Positions 50,114 to 58,799 of a stretch of 64,000 bases of DNA are shown here, piece by piece. The DNA lies in NCBI GenBank assembly GCA_028278555.1, contig JANQEA010000077.1, forward strand, positions 1 through 64,000. The letters run 5' to 3'. The notes under the pieces were generated by a model, which was not told the DNA's origin, ran no database searches, and was given only the letters and a program-made list of their open reading frames with translations. Source of the DNA: Candidatus Bipolaricaulota bacterium. Lineage in GTDB: Bacteria; Bipolaricaulota; Bipolaricaulia; UBA7950; UBA9294. Within the stretch, counting starts at the first letter, position 1. Each line of letters begins with the position of its first letter. The position numbers and the translations under genes are program-made.

Positions 50114-51360
50114 GTGAGGCGCACCTCCAGTCGGTCGGCGTCGAGCCCGTCAGCACAGCCCACCTTCATCTGGACCATCTCGGCCGGATGTGCACGCCGG
50201 AGGTCCTCCGAGGCGAGGACCCGACCATCGGCGAGGACCTCGGCCGTTCGGTTCTCATCGGGAGCGGTCACACGGAACGAGACGAGGAGCTCCTTCGATC
50301 CCCGCGACGCCGTCTGCGGGACGACGTAGCGGATGCCGTCTCCCGGCTCGATCCGGATGGGCTTCGCACCCCCTTTGGCGGGGCCTCCGAGGGCGTACGC
50401 CGCAGCCTGCGTCCCGGCCCTCGCCCCCTCTTCCGCCGCCCAGTCGGCGAGGTCGTGGATGTGCAAGACGTTCCCGCAAGAGAAAACCCCTGGGACGTTC
50501 GTCATGTGCCGGTCGTCGACGAACGCTCCGGAAGTCGTCGCGTCGAGACGGACACCGACGCGTCGCGAGAGCTCGTTCTCCGGGATCAGGCCGACGGAGA
50601 GCAAGAGTGTGTCGCACTCGATCTCGAACTCGGTTCCCGGAACGGGCTGGCGTCTCCCGTCGAACCGGGCGACGGTGACCGACTCGACACGCTCTCGCCC
50701 GTGGATACAGGTTGCGGAATGCGAGAGATGAAGCGGGATTCCGTAGTCCTCGAGGCACTGGGTGATGTTCCGCGGGAGGCCCGACGGATAAGGCAGAAGC
50801 TCGACGACGCCAACGACCTCCGCCCCCTCCCACGTCAGCCTGCGAGCCATGATCAGGCCGATGTCGCCGGAGCCGAGGATCAGGATCTTCTTCCCGACGC
50901 GGAGGTTCCGCATGTTCGTCAGCCACTGCGCCGTCCCGGCGGTGTAAACGCCGGCCGGGCGCGTTCCCGGGATCTGCAACATCCCACGCGTTCGCTCCCG
51001 GCAGCCCATCGCGAGGACGACCGACGCCGCGCGAAGTGGATAGCGCTCTCCCAGCGTCGTGCAAACGAGTTCCCGACTCGCCTCGAGTTCGGCAACCGTT
51101 GTGTTTGGGTGCACCTCGACACCGGCGTCGAAGGCACGGTCGATGTACCGGGCCGCGAACTCCGGCCCGGTCAGGACCTCGCCGAATGCGTGGAGTCCGA
51201 ACCCGTCATGGATGCACTGGTTGAGGATTCCACCGAGCTCTCGATTCCGGTCGACAAGGACGACCTTCGCACCGGCGTCGGCCGCCGAGGCCGCCGAGGC
51301 GAGGCCGGCCGGCCCGCCGCCGATGACGACAACATCGGCCTCACGAGTGCGCGCAGACAT
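50110..51360 (-). CDS. FAD-dependent NAD(P) oxidoreductase, partner of GlpA-like protein
   Basis: 416 residues. The FAD site is VVVIGGGPAGLASAASA (about 10-26), the NAD site ILILGSGDIGLIMARRL (about 160-176), and the second FAD motif is GVFSCGNVLHIHDLADW. LGGILNQCIHDGFGLH near 45 is a typical motif of this subfamily. It overlaps the upstream GlpA-like gene by 20 bases and the DUF1667 gene by four. It probably passes electrons between NAD(H) and the membrane or flavin partner. Confidence 0.87.
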   Translation of the reverse strand: MSARTREADVVVIGGGPAGLASAASAADAGAKVVLVDRNRELGGILNQCIHDGFGLHAFGEVLTGPEFAARYIDRAFDAGVEVHPNTTVAELEASRELVCTTLGERYPLRAASVVLAMGCRERTRGMLQIPGTRPAGVYTAGTAQWLTNMRNLRVGKKILILGSGDIGLIMARRLTWEGAEVVGVVELLPYPSGLPRNITQCLEDYGIPLHLSHSATCIHGRERVESVTVARFDGRRQPVPGTEFEIECDTLLLSVGLIPENELSRRVGVRLDATTSGAFVDDRHMTNVPGVFSCGNVLHIHDLADWAAEEGARAGTQAAAYALGGPAKGGAKPIRIEPGDGIRYVVPQTASRGSKELLVSFRVTAPDENRTAEVLADGRVLASEDLRRAHPAEMVQMKVGCADGLDADRLEVRLT

Positions 51361-52828
51361 GATCCTCCTCCAAGAGCCGGCCGACGAAGGCAGGCGAATC
51401 GGGTCCGCGAAGCTGGAAGTCGCCGGGCGACCATCCGAACTCCTCCTGCAGGATCTCGACGATCCGCGGGAGGCAGTAGCCGCCGCTGCAGCGTCCCATC
51501 GATGCGCGTGTGCGGAACTTGATTCCCGAGAGGGTTCGCACTCCGAGCGGGTTGTCGATCGCGTGCAAGATCTCGGCTCGGGTCACCCCTTCGCATCGGC
51601 AGACGATATCTCCGTGATCCGGATCCGCGGCGACGAGGCGCTTCTTCTCGTCCTCGGGGAGCTCGTCGAATCGGTCGGGCCAACGCCGAGTCCGGATCTC
51701 GCCGGCAGGCTTCGTTCGAAGTCCGACGTCCGAGGCGAGAAGATCGTCCACGACGTGGCGCGCGATCGCCGGCGCCGCGGTCAGTCCGGGCGACTCGATG
51801 CCGAGGAGGTGGATTGCGTTCGGATGCTCCGGCGTCCGGCGGAAGACGTAGTCGGAGAAGCCGCCGGTCTCGGGAGAGGTCAGCTTCGATCGCAGCCCGG
51901 CGTAGGCGCCGATGACGAGGTGCCTCGGGAGACCGGGCCACATAACGCTCGCCTCATCGAGGAGTCGGTCGGTCGTCACCTTCGTGCAGCAGCTCGTCTC
52001 CGGATCGGAGACGTACTCGCTCGAAGGCCCAAGGAGGATATTCCCTTCGGTCGTCGGGGTGATGTGAACGCCGAGACCGGCGTTCGCAGCCGCCGGCGCA
52101 GGGTAGATCGAGGTCGACATCGCCTCCCCCGCCTGCCTATCGAGGATCAGGTACTCGCCGACACATGGGTGGATCTCCGGCGCCTCCGGATCGAGGAATC
52201 CGGCGACGCGTCCGGCGTGGATCCCGGCCGAGTTGACGAGAAACCGGGCGCCGATCGGTCCGGTCGTCGTCTCGATCGTGAAGCCGTCTGCGCCGGGAGC
52301 GATTCCGCTGACCGCGCTTCCGAGGAAGAACCGGACCCCGTTCGCGGCGGCGTCCTCGGCCATCGCAATCGTCAGCGCGTACGGAGATACGATCCCACTC
52401 GTCGGGACGTGCAGCGCGGCAACGCACGTGACGCCCGGCTGGATCGTCTCTGCTTCCTCGCCGGAGATGATCCGTAGATCGGGAACGCCGTTCGCCTCGC
52501 CGTCTCTCATCAGACGCTCGAGGCCCGGGATCTCCTCCTCGGCACGGGCGACGACAAGCTTTCCGCAGATGCCGTACGGGACGTTCAGCTCCTCGCACCA
52601 GTCCTGGAGGAGTGCGCGTCCTTCCATGCAGTACTCCGCCCGGAGCGTTCCGGGGATGCAGTTGATCCCGGCATGAATGACGCCGGAGTTGCGGACGCTT
52701 GCCCCCATCCCGACGTCGTGGGTCCGTTCGATCACGGCGAACGAGCCCGCGTACCGGCTCAAGGCCCGTGCGATCGCCGAGCCGATCACGCCAGCCCCGA
52801 TCACCGCGATGTCGAAGATCTCACCCAT
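51341..52828 (-). CDS. GlpA-like FAD-dependent dehydrogenase with [2Fe-2S] BFD-type domain
   Basis: 495 residues. The N-terminal FAD site is IAVIGAGVIGSAIARALS (about 7-24), with ASVRNSGVIHAGI near 45. The DAO-type substrate domain runs to about 380, then a BFD-like [2Fe-2S] domain with VCRCEGVTRAEI and CSGGYCLPRI (four Cys). This is the arrangement of anaerobic glycerol-3-phosphate dehydrogenase A subunits, but related proteins oxidise other 2-hydroxy acids. It heads the minus-strand trio with the FAD oxidoreductase and DUF1667. No glycerol kinase or facilitator is nearby, so glycerol-3-phosphate may not be the substrate. Confidence 0.86.
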   Translation of the reverse strand: MGEIFDIAVIGAGVIGSAIARALSRYAGSFAVIERTHDVGMGASVRNSGVIHAGINCIPGTLRAEYCMEGRALLQDWCEELNVPYGICGKLVVARAEEEIPGLERLMRDGEANGVPDLRIISGEEAETIQPGVTCVAALHVPTSGIVSPYALTIAMAEDAAANGVRFFLGSAVSGIAPGADGFTIETTTGPIGARFLVNSAGIHAGRVAGFLDPEAPEIHPCVGEYLILDRQAGEAMSTSIYPAPAAANAGLGVHITPTTEGNILLGPSSEYVSDPETSCCTKVTTDRLLDEASVMWPGLPRHLVIGAYAGLRSKLTSPETGGFSDYVFRRTPEHPNAIHLLGIESPGLTAAPAIARHVVDDLLASDVGLRTKPAGEIRTRRWPDRFDELPEDEKKRLVAADPDHGDIVCRCEGVTRAEILHAIDNPLGVRTLSGIKFRTRASMGRCSGGYCLPRIVEILQEEFGWSPGDFQLRGPDSPAFVGRLLEEDHVCAHS

Positions 52829-52875
52829 TCCACCGACTCCTTTGCACTCGCTCGGCTGCGTCCCTGGCTATCGGG

Positions 52876-53754
52876 TCACGTGCCCAGCGAGACGAGAAGA
52901 ACACCTCCGAAGACGAGGCCAACACCGATGATAGCCCATCGCGACGGCCGTTCCCGTAGGAAGACCACCGAGAAGAGAAACGTGAATAGAAGCGTCGATC
53001 CGCGGACTGGCGCCAGGAGGCTCGCCGGGGCGAGCTTCAGACCGTTGAGCCAGAGGAACCAGCCAAGGAATGCCCCCGTAACGGCCGAGAGCGCGGCGAG
53101 CCAGAAACCGCGCCGGCTCCGGCGACGCGGGATTCGGCGGCGAAGGAGCGGCATCAACAGCATAATCCCGACAATCGACGAGAGCGCGAAGACGACGATC
53201 GACGTTTCCGGCGCCATCCCTCGCTGGGTTGCGAGGTTCATGGGGACGCTCTCTGAGACGCCCCAGAGAATACCGGCCGCGATCGCGAGCGTCGCGCCGG
53301 CGAGGCCCGACTCCGCCTCCGGAGAGTTCTCTCGAACGAGGAAGTAGGCTCCGACGACGACGAGGAGGGCAGCGACGAGGGCCGCCCAATGGAGCGGCTC
53401 GCCAACGAACAGGATGGCCGCGAGGACGCCCCAGAGCGGAGCCGTGCTCGCAAGCGCCGTCACCCGATAGCCGGGCGCCCGCTCCATCGCCAAGAGATAC
53501 AACGTCCAGCCGACGACTGCGTTCATGAAGCTTCCGAGGACGACGAAGCAGATCGCATCCCACCCTGGGAAGACGAGACTCCCGCCGATTCCAGCGACGA
53601 GAAGCGCCAGGATCAGGGCGAGTACCCAGCGCGCAAGGAGGAAAGTGACCGGGTCGAGGTGGCGTGCCCCCGGCTTGGCGACCGTCATCGCAACGCCCCA
53701 CGACGCGGCGGCGGCAACGGCGAGCAGGAAGGCCAACGGAATCTCCCCTCTCAT
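52876..53754 (-). CDS. EamA/DMT-family transporter
   Basis: 292 residues with ten hydrophobic helices in two EamA repeats: AAAASWGVAMTVAKPGAR near the start of the first and AAGILWGVSESVPMNLA near the start of the second, a hallmark of the family. Such inner-membrane carriers export or import amino acids, sugars or metabolites. The ATG at 53754 lies eight bases after the IclR stop, so both are cotranscribed. It could export an end product of the cluster. Confidence 0.83.
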   Translation of the reverse strand: MRGEIPLAFLLAVAAAASWGVAMTVAKPGARHLDPVTFLLARWVLALILALLVAGIGGSLVFPGWDAICFVVLGSFMNAVVGWTLYLLAMERAPGYRVTALASTAPLWGVLAAILFVGEPLHWAALVAALLVVVGAYFLVRENSPEAESGLAGATLAIAAGILWGVSESVPMNLATQRGMAPETSIVVFALSSIVGIMLLMPLLRRRIPRRRSRRGFWLAALSAVTGAFLGWFLWLNGLKLAPASLLAPVRGSTLLFTFLFSVVFLRERPSRWAIIGVGLVFGGVLLVSLGT

Positions 53755-53761
53755 CGGACGG

Positions 53762-54547
53762 CTAGGACGCTCTGCCCTTCGCCGGAACGTAGCCGAGCTC
53801 GCTCGAGATATCGTGCGCCGTGGACACAACGGCGGCCGCGTCGTCTTCGCAATCCCGGTCTCGGATCCGGTCGTCGACCGGGAGCATCAGGCTGATCGCG
53901 GCGACGACGCGACCGCCATGGCTCCAGATCGGGGCGCCGACGCATGCGTTGCCCTGGTGGAATTCTTCGATGTCGAGGGCATAGCCGGAGTCACGTACCT
54001 CTTCCAGCTCCTTCGCCAGTCGTTTCGGATCCACAATGGTGTTCGGTGTGTAGCGATCGAGAGAGAAGCTCTCGAGATAGTCGGCGCTCTTCGCGTCCGG
54101 ATGGAAGGCGAGGAGGACCTTGCCGAGCGACGTGCAGTGTGCAGGGACACGACGGCCGACAACCTCCGCGAGGACGGCCGTTGGATGGCCGACCTCGCGC
54201 TCGAGGTAGAGGACCTCGTGACCGTAGAGGATGGCGAGATCCGAGGTAACCTGACGGTTCCTTGCCAGCTTCTTCAAGTGCGGTCGTGCGACGCGCCGGA
54301 GATCCGACTGGGCGAGGACCTGCCCGCTTCGTTCGAGGAGCTTCATCCCGAGGCGAAAGTGCTTCCGATCGTCGCGGATCAGATAGCCGTGCGAGACGAG
54401 CGTGTGCAACGTCGGGTAGAGTGTTGCCGGCGTCGTGCCGACGGTAGCTGCGATTTCCGAGGCCGTGAGAGACGTCTGGGATTCGTCGAACAGGTCGAGG
54501 ATTCGCAGCGCTCGATCGAGCGACTTGTTGAGGTATTCTCTGACCAC
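53762..54547 (-). CDS. IclR-family transcriptional regulator
   Basis: 261 residues. An N-terminal winged helix (about 8-70; KSLDRALRILDLF, SEIAATVGTTPATLYPTLHTL) is followed by the IclR effector-binding domain (RRVPAHCTSLGKVLLAF near 130-146, GYALDIEEFHQGNACVGAPI near 190). IclR proteins often sense aromatic or organic acids and control adjacent catabolic genes. It stands between the minus-strand trio and a divergent 2-hydroxyacid dehydrogenase and is the only regulator in the supercluster. GTG start; the upstream 54555-54600 region is AT-rich. Confidence 0.9.
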   Translation of the reverse strand: MVREYLNKSLDRALRILDLFDESQTSLTASEIAATVGTTPATLYPTLHTLVSHGYLIRDDRKHFRLGMKLLERSGQVLAQSDLRRVARPHLKKLARNRQVTSDLAILYGHEVLYLEREVGHPTAVLAEVVGRRVPAHCTSLGKVLLAFHPDAKSADYLESFSLDRYTPNTIVDPKRLAKELEEVRDSGYALDIEEFHQGNACVGAPIWSHGGRVVAAISLMLPVDDRIRDRDCEDDAAAVVSTAHDISSELGYVPAKGRAS

Positions 54548-54765
54548 GGCACTACCGTCCTTTGACTATATCGTCGCGCATTCAATATATACGATGACCG
54601 ATCGAATGACAACGAGCACTCACCGATGGAAGAACTGCATCCTGGAGCCCGAATAGGGCTGTGCATCGATTGCCGTATCTCTACAGATTGCATGCGCGCA
54701 GCAGGCGATGGTCTCCTTCCGGGCCGCGAGATGCGGTGTTCTCCCGACCCGACTACACTTGTCGC
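54548..54765. promoter_or_regulatory. Divergent promoter region between IclR regulator and 2-hydroxyacid dehydrogenase
   Basis: No gene. AT-rich words ATATATAC and TATATC lie at 54565-54595, in contrast to the GC-rich surroundings; they are likely promoter or operator elements for the regulator. On the plus strand TACACT at 54754-54759 ends six bases before the dehydrogenase ATG and may drive a leaderless messenger. Confidence 0.45.
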
Positions 54766-55767
54766 ATGGATCGTCAGACGGGTGAGCGGCTCAGGGTCCA
54801 CATCGCGCATTCCCCGCCCGACAGCGCACTCCGGGTTCTCGAGGATGCTCTCGACACGTCGATCGCTCTTACCTGTGGATCGGTAGAGGCATCCCAAGAC
54901 ACGGAGATTCTCGTCGCAGGCCGACCGTCCCGGGAACAGCTAATCGCCTGTCCCCATCTTCGAGCCCTCGTCATCCCCTACGCCGGGGTCCCGGCGGAGA
55001 CGCGCGATCTTCTCCTCGCTGAGTTCCCGGAACTCGAGGTCTACAACCTCCATCACAACGCCGTCGCCGCCGCGGAGCTCGCCCTCTCTCTTCTCCTTGC
55101 GGCGGCGAAAACCCTCGTTCCGGTCGACCGAGCGTTCCGCCGACACGATTGGAGGAGCCGGTACGACGGCGAGCCGACGATCCTCCTAGACGGGAAGACG
55201 GCGATCGTCCTCGGCCTCGGGGCGATCGGGACGCGAATCGTCTCCGCTTGTCACGCGCTCGGAATGGAGGTCCACGCGATCCGGAGACATCCCGATCGAC
55301 CCCATCCTCCGTACGTCATCGTCCATCCGCCCGATGGGCTAGCGGCCGTCCTCCCGCAGGCCGATGCCCTGATGATCTGCCTGCCCCTGACACCGGAGAC
55401 GGGAGGGCTGATCGGCGAGGAGGAGCTCCGCCTGCTTCGCCCCTCGAGTCTCCTCGTGAACGTCGCCCGGGGCGCGATCATCGACGAAGCGGCACTCTAC
55501 AAGGCGCTCGCCGAACGTCGGATCGCCGCCGCCGGAATCGACGTCTGGTACGAGTACCCGAAGACGCCGGAGGCTCGCGCCGAAACGCCTCCCTCCCGAT
55601 TTCCATTCCACGAACTCGACAACGTCGTGATGAGTCCGCATCGTGGCGGAGCCTATCGGATGGAGGAGCTCGAGCGAAAGCGGATGACCGACCTTGCTGT
55701 CACGCTGAACGCGATCGCTCGGGACGAGCCAATCCCTCATCCGGTCGAGCTCCGCGCCGGCTACTGA
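54766..55767 (+). CDS. D-isomer-specific 2-hydroxyacid dehydrogenase
   Basis: 333 residues. The NAD site is IVLGLGAIGTRIVSACHALGME (key GLGAIG at about 147-152), the substrate Arg is in NVARGAIID (about 232-240), the Glu in AGIDVWYEYP and the catalytic His in MSPHRGG (about 297). It reduces a 2-oxo acid to a D-2-hydroxy acid or the reverse. It is divergent from the IclR regulator and may be under its control as part of the supercluster. There is no ribosome site upstream of the ATG. Confidence 0.87.
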   Translation: MDRQTGERLRVHIAHSPPDSALRVLEDALDTSIALTCGSVEASQDTEILVAGRPSREQLIACPHLRALVIPYAGVPAETRDLLLAEFPELEVYNLHHNAVAAAELALSLLLAAAKTLVPVDRAFRRHDWRSRYDGEPTILLDGKTAIVLGLGAIGTRIVSACHALGMEVHAIRRHPDRPHPPYVIVHPPDGLAAVLPQADALMICLPLTPETGGLIGEEELRLLRPSSLLVNVARGAIIDEAALYKALAERRIAAAGIDVWYEYPKTPEARAETPPSRFPFHELDNVVMSPHRGGAYRMEELERKRMTDLAVTLNAIARDEPIPHPVELRAGY

Positions 55768-55878
55768 CGGATCCTCGGCTTCGGTTGAACCGATCGCCTC
55801 CCAATCGACCACGGATCAAAGAGCGGCGGATGTGACCACGCCGAACGGCGCCGAGAGGAGAATCGATGAGGTCTCACC

Positions 55879-56385
55879 GTGAGGAGTGATCCGCAGCTTC
55901 TCTCGCGAATCGCGAACGAAGATCGAGCGGCGTTTCACCTCCTCTTCGAGCGCCACAGCGAGCGGATCTATCGGTTCGCCCTCTCGATCACGCGGCGACC
56001 GCACCTCGCCGAGGAGGTTCTTCAGGAGACGATGATGGCCGTCTGGAAGGGAGCAAAGCGATTCAAGGAGCGATCGAAAGTGACAACGTGGATTCTCGGG
56101 ATCGCCAAGAACCAAGCGTACAACCTCCTTCGGCGGGAGGCACGGGGCGAGCGATTGCCGGAGACGGAAGACCGGGTCTCCGATCCGGCCGGCGATGCGG
56201 AGCTGAGCGTCCAGATGGAGCGCGCCCTCGATGCACTCCCGGAGGCACAGCGGGAGGCTCTCCATCTCGTCTTCTACGAGTACCTCTCCGTGAAAGAGAC
56301 GGCCGAACTCCTCGGCATCCCGGAGGGGACGGTCAAGTCCCGGATGTATCACGCGAGGCAGAACTTGGCAAAGGAGCTGGCATGA
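55879..56385 (+). CDS. ECF-type RNA polymerase sigma factor
   Basis: 168 residues. Sigma region 2 (about 20-90: FHLLFERHSERIYRFAL, AEEVLQETMMAVWKGAKRF) and region 4 (about 110-165: LPEAQREALHLVFYEYLSVK, LLGIPEGTVKSRMYHARQ) are both complete. It is an extracytoplasmic-function sigma factor and overlaps its likely zinc-finger anti-sigma gene by four bases. The start GTG at 55879 agrees with the family N-terminus; the ATG at 55865 is out of frame. Confidence 0.92.
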   Translation: MRSDPQLLSRIANEDRAAFHLLFERHSERIYRFALSITRRPHLAEEVLQETMMAVWKGAKRFKERSKVTTWILGIAKNQAYNLLRREARGERLPETEDRVSDPAGDAELSVQMERALDALPEAQREALHLVFYEYLSVKETAELLGIPEGTVKSRMYHARQNLAKELA

Positions 56386-56753
56386 TGACGTGCGAACGAG
56401 TCCGCGAGTGGCTCCCGTGGTACGTCACTGGGAGCATAGATTTCGAGATCGCCGCGCGGATCACCGCTCATCTTCGAGACTGCGACGCCTGTCGCACGGA
56501 GTTCGTCGAGATCGCCCAGCTTCGCCACCGGTTCTCCGCCGCCGTCGTGGAAGGATCGACGCCGAAGGCTCGCGTCTGGAAGCGGCTCCGCGCCGAGTCG
56601 CCTGACGCGAACGACGTCAGGATCGACCTCGGGTCGTTCCTGATCGGCCTCCGTCTCGGGATCGCTGCACGCGAACATCGTCCGAAGATCCACGGGGATC
56701 TTCGGATCTGCGGACGGAACGTTCGAATCATTGGGAAGAAGAAAGGAGCATGA
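56382..56753 (+). CDS. Zinc-finger anti-sigma factor without a membrane helix
   Basis: 123 residues. The anti-sigma zinc-finger is CERVREWLPWYV with ITAHLRDCDACRTEF (H-x3-C-x2-C, about 30-40). Most partners of ECF factors then cross the membrane; here the rest is charged and no transmembrane segment is seen, only a short LIGLRLGIA. The signal must therefore be cytoplasmic or relayed by the next gene. Coupled to both the sigma gene and the coiled-coil gene by overlaps (ATGA and ATGATG). Confidence 0.8.
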   Translation: MMTCERVREWLPWYVTGSIDFEIAARITAHLRDCDACRTEFVEIAQLRHRFSAAVVEGSTPKARVWKRLRAESPDANDVRIDLGSFLIGLRLGIAAREHRPKIHGDLRICGRNVRIIGKKKGA

Positions 56754-57307
56754 TGTTCGAACGACGGAAGGAGCGTGATGAGGAGCTCGATCTCGCCCGT
56801 GAGAACGCGCTTCGGGATCTCGAGCGCGAACGGGAGCGCCTAGAGCAGGAGCGGGCGGTCTTGGAAGCGAAGCGGGAGAAGCTGGAGCGGCTTCAAACAG
56901 AACTCGAGGCCCGCCAGGAGGGACTCGAAGAGGTCGAGGATCGGCTCGAGGATCTGGCCGATGAACTCGACGACCACGAGGAGGAGCTGGAGGACGCCGA
57001 GTCGGTCAAAGAACTCCTGAATATCGTCTCCCAAGGGATTCCTGGCGTCATGCGCGGGATCCAGGAGGCCGTCTACTCACCGGAGCAGTCGAAGCAGATG
57101 GCTCAGTCGATCGCCGAGTTCTACAAGACGCTCGTCGACGGTGGAATACCGGACCACCAAGCCCAGAGTTTAACGTACTCCCACATGTCGAACCTCCAGG
57201 CGACGATCCAGCGAACGGCCCACGTCAGGCTTCCGCACATCCCGCATCCGCCCGAGCCGCCGACGGCGGAGCCGAGGCCGAATCCGGATCCTCAACCCGA
57301 CGCGTAG
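56750..57307 (+). CDS. Coiled-coil protein in the sigma/anti-sigma operon
   Basis: 185 residues. From about 5 to 85 there is a highly charged heptad-rich coiled coil (e.g. RERERLEQERAVLEAKREKL). A second part (about 88-150) contains LLNIVSQGIPGVMRGIQEA and AEFYKTLVDGGIPDHQAQSL. The end is a Pro-rich tail (HIPHPPEPPTAEPRPNP). No signal or membrane segment. It may be the signal partner of the soluble anti-sigma factor. I do not recognise a named family. Confidence 0.7.
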   Translation: MMFERRKERDEELDLARENALRDLERERERLEQERAVLEAKREKLERLQTELEARQEGLEEVEDRLEDLADELDDHEEELEDAESVKELLNIVSQGIPGVMRGIQEAVYSPEQSKQMAQSIAEFYKTLVDGGIPDHQAQSLTYSHMSNLQATIQRTAHVRLPHIPHPPEPPTAEPRPNPDPQPDA

Positions 57308-57320
57308 GGCGAGATCCGAT

Positions 57321-57740
57321 CTACGGCGAGGAGATTGCGACGCCGCTGAAGACGGTGAATCGGCTGATCCGGTTCACCGTCTCCATCAGGAACCGAGTCA
57401 ATTCAGTCGAGAAGGCCGCCACGTCCTGCGTTTCGACGATGGGGACGACGAACGCTGTAGCGAGGAGCTGTTGCTCGATCATCTCCGGTCCGATCGCCTG
57501 CACCATGTGCGAACCGTACTCCGCCTCGGAGAGCGGGCGGAGAAGGACCGCCCGATCCGTCTCCGGCAAGAGGATCACGTAGATCCCGGCGGTGTCGGTC
57601 GCCGCTCCCGGATATCCGATCAGCTCGTCGACACCGGTGATCAACCGCGGGAATGCTTGATCCGTGCTCCCGATCGATGAGATCGCTACGCACGAGAGGG
57701 CCAGCAGGCTCACGGACCACAACTTGACCGTCCGATTCAT
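57321..57740 (-). CDS. Small secreted protein of unknown function
   Basis: 139 residues with a signal peptide (about 1-27, LWSVSLLALSCVAISSIGS). The mature part includes LIGYPGAATDTAGIYVILLPE, GPEMIEQQLLATAFVVPIVE and an Ser/Pro end. AAGGAGGAG lies close upstream of the ATG. Its 3' end is separated by 13 bases from the coiled-coil gene on the other strand. No homologue is recognised. Confidence 0.65.
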   Translation of the reverse strand: MNRTVKLWSVSLLALSCVAISSIGSTDQAFPRLITGVDELIGYPGAATDTAGIYVILLPETDRAVLLRPLSEAEYGSHMVQAIGPEMIEQQLLATAFVVPIVETQDVAAFSTELTRFLMETVNRISRFTVFSGVAISSP

Positions 57741-57812
57741 CTCTCCTCCTTCGAGCGTTGATCGCGCTCGTTTCGGTATCATCCTACGCAGTTCCCCATC
57801 GAGGCGAAACCG

Positions 57813-58799
57813 ATGCCCACCGAGAGACGAAACGAGTCGGCCGACGTGCTCGAACGGATCCGAACCGCCTGCCGTACGGTCGCTGATCGCGCCGATCACG
57901 TCCGAATCCGCGCCGATCGGATCGAACCCTACGCGGAGTCGCTGCCAATCGACGGAGCAGGCCTTCCGCCGCTCGACGTCGATCGTCACTTCGTCGGCAA
58001 CGACAGCGAGACCCTCGCCTACTTCGTCATCCTCGACACGATCAACTTCGGATCCGGCTACTTCCCGTACTTGACCAAACGACCCGGCATGTCGGGCTAC
58101 TACACGATCGCCTCCCGTCTTGCCGATCGATTCCGCGAGGCCGGACCGCTCACAGCCGACGAGCTTCGCGCGCTCACGCCGAGGGCCTGCACGGAGATCT
58201 TCGAGCAAGACTTGTCTTCCTTCCCGATCCGCGAGCTGATGACTCTCTTCGCACAGGCTCTGAACCGGCTTGGAGCACACCTCGCGGAAAGATTCGAGGG
58301 CCGGTTCGAAAAACTGATCGGTGCGGCCGAAAACTCGGCGGCCCGCCTCGTCGAGACCCTCTCGGCGCAGCCGTTCTTCCGCGATGAGCCGCCGTACCGC
58401 GGCCTGAGCGTTCCTCTCTACAAACGCGCTCAGCTCCTCGCATCGGATCTCGACCTCGCCTTCGCCGGGGAAGGCCCGGGGAGATTCGACGATCTCGATC
58501 GGCTGACGATCTTTGCCGACAACCTCGTTCCGCACGTCCTGAGGGTCGACGGGCTCCTTGAGTACGCCGAACCGCTTATGGAGGCCATCGAGCAGGGCGA
58601 GTCGATCCGAGCCGGATCGGAAGAGGAGATCGAGATCCGCGCTTGCGCCGTCGACGCTGTCGAGCGGATCCGCGAGGCTCTGAGTGCCTCAGGGAGGTCC
58701 GTCACGTCTCGCGTCCTCGACCAGCTTCTCTGGCATCGGGGCCAGGCGGACGACTACAAGCGGCACCCACGGCACCGAACGCGAACCGTCTTCTACTGA
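57813..58799 (+). CDS. Queuosine 5'-phosphate N-glycosylase/hydrolase (DUF2419, queuosine salvage)
   Basis: 328 residues. The family pattern is clear: FVILDTINFGSGYFP (about 71-85), an active-site-type DLSSFPIRELMTLF, LYKRAQLLASDL near 205, FDDLDRLTIFADNLVPHVLR (about 225-244) and a GSEEEIEIRACAVDAVE segment. Characterised members release queuine from queuosine 5'-phosphate for salvage. No queT or queuosine-synthesis gene is adjacent. The 3' end overlaps comEA by seven bases. Confidence 0.85.
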   Translation: MPTERRNESADVLERIRTACRTVADRADHVRIRADRIEPYAESLPIDGAGLPPLDVDRHFVGNDSETLAYFVILDTINFGSGYFPYLTKRPGMSGYYTIASRLADRFREAGPLTADELRALTPRACTEIFEQDLSSFPIRELMTLFAQALNRLGAHLAERFEGRFEKLIGAAENSAARLVETLSAQPFFRDEPPYRGLSVPLYKRAQLLASDLDLAFAGEGPGRFDDLDRLTIFADNLVPHVLRVDGLLEYAEPLMEAIEQGESIRAGSEEEIEIRACAVDAVERIREALSASGRSVTSRVLDQLLWHRGQADDYKRHPRHRTRTVFY

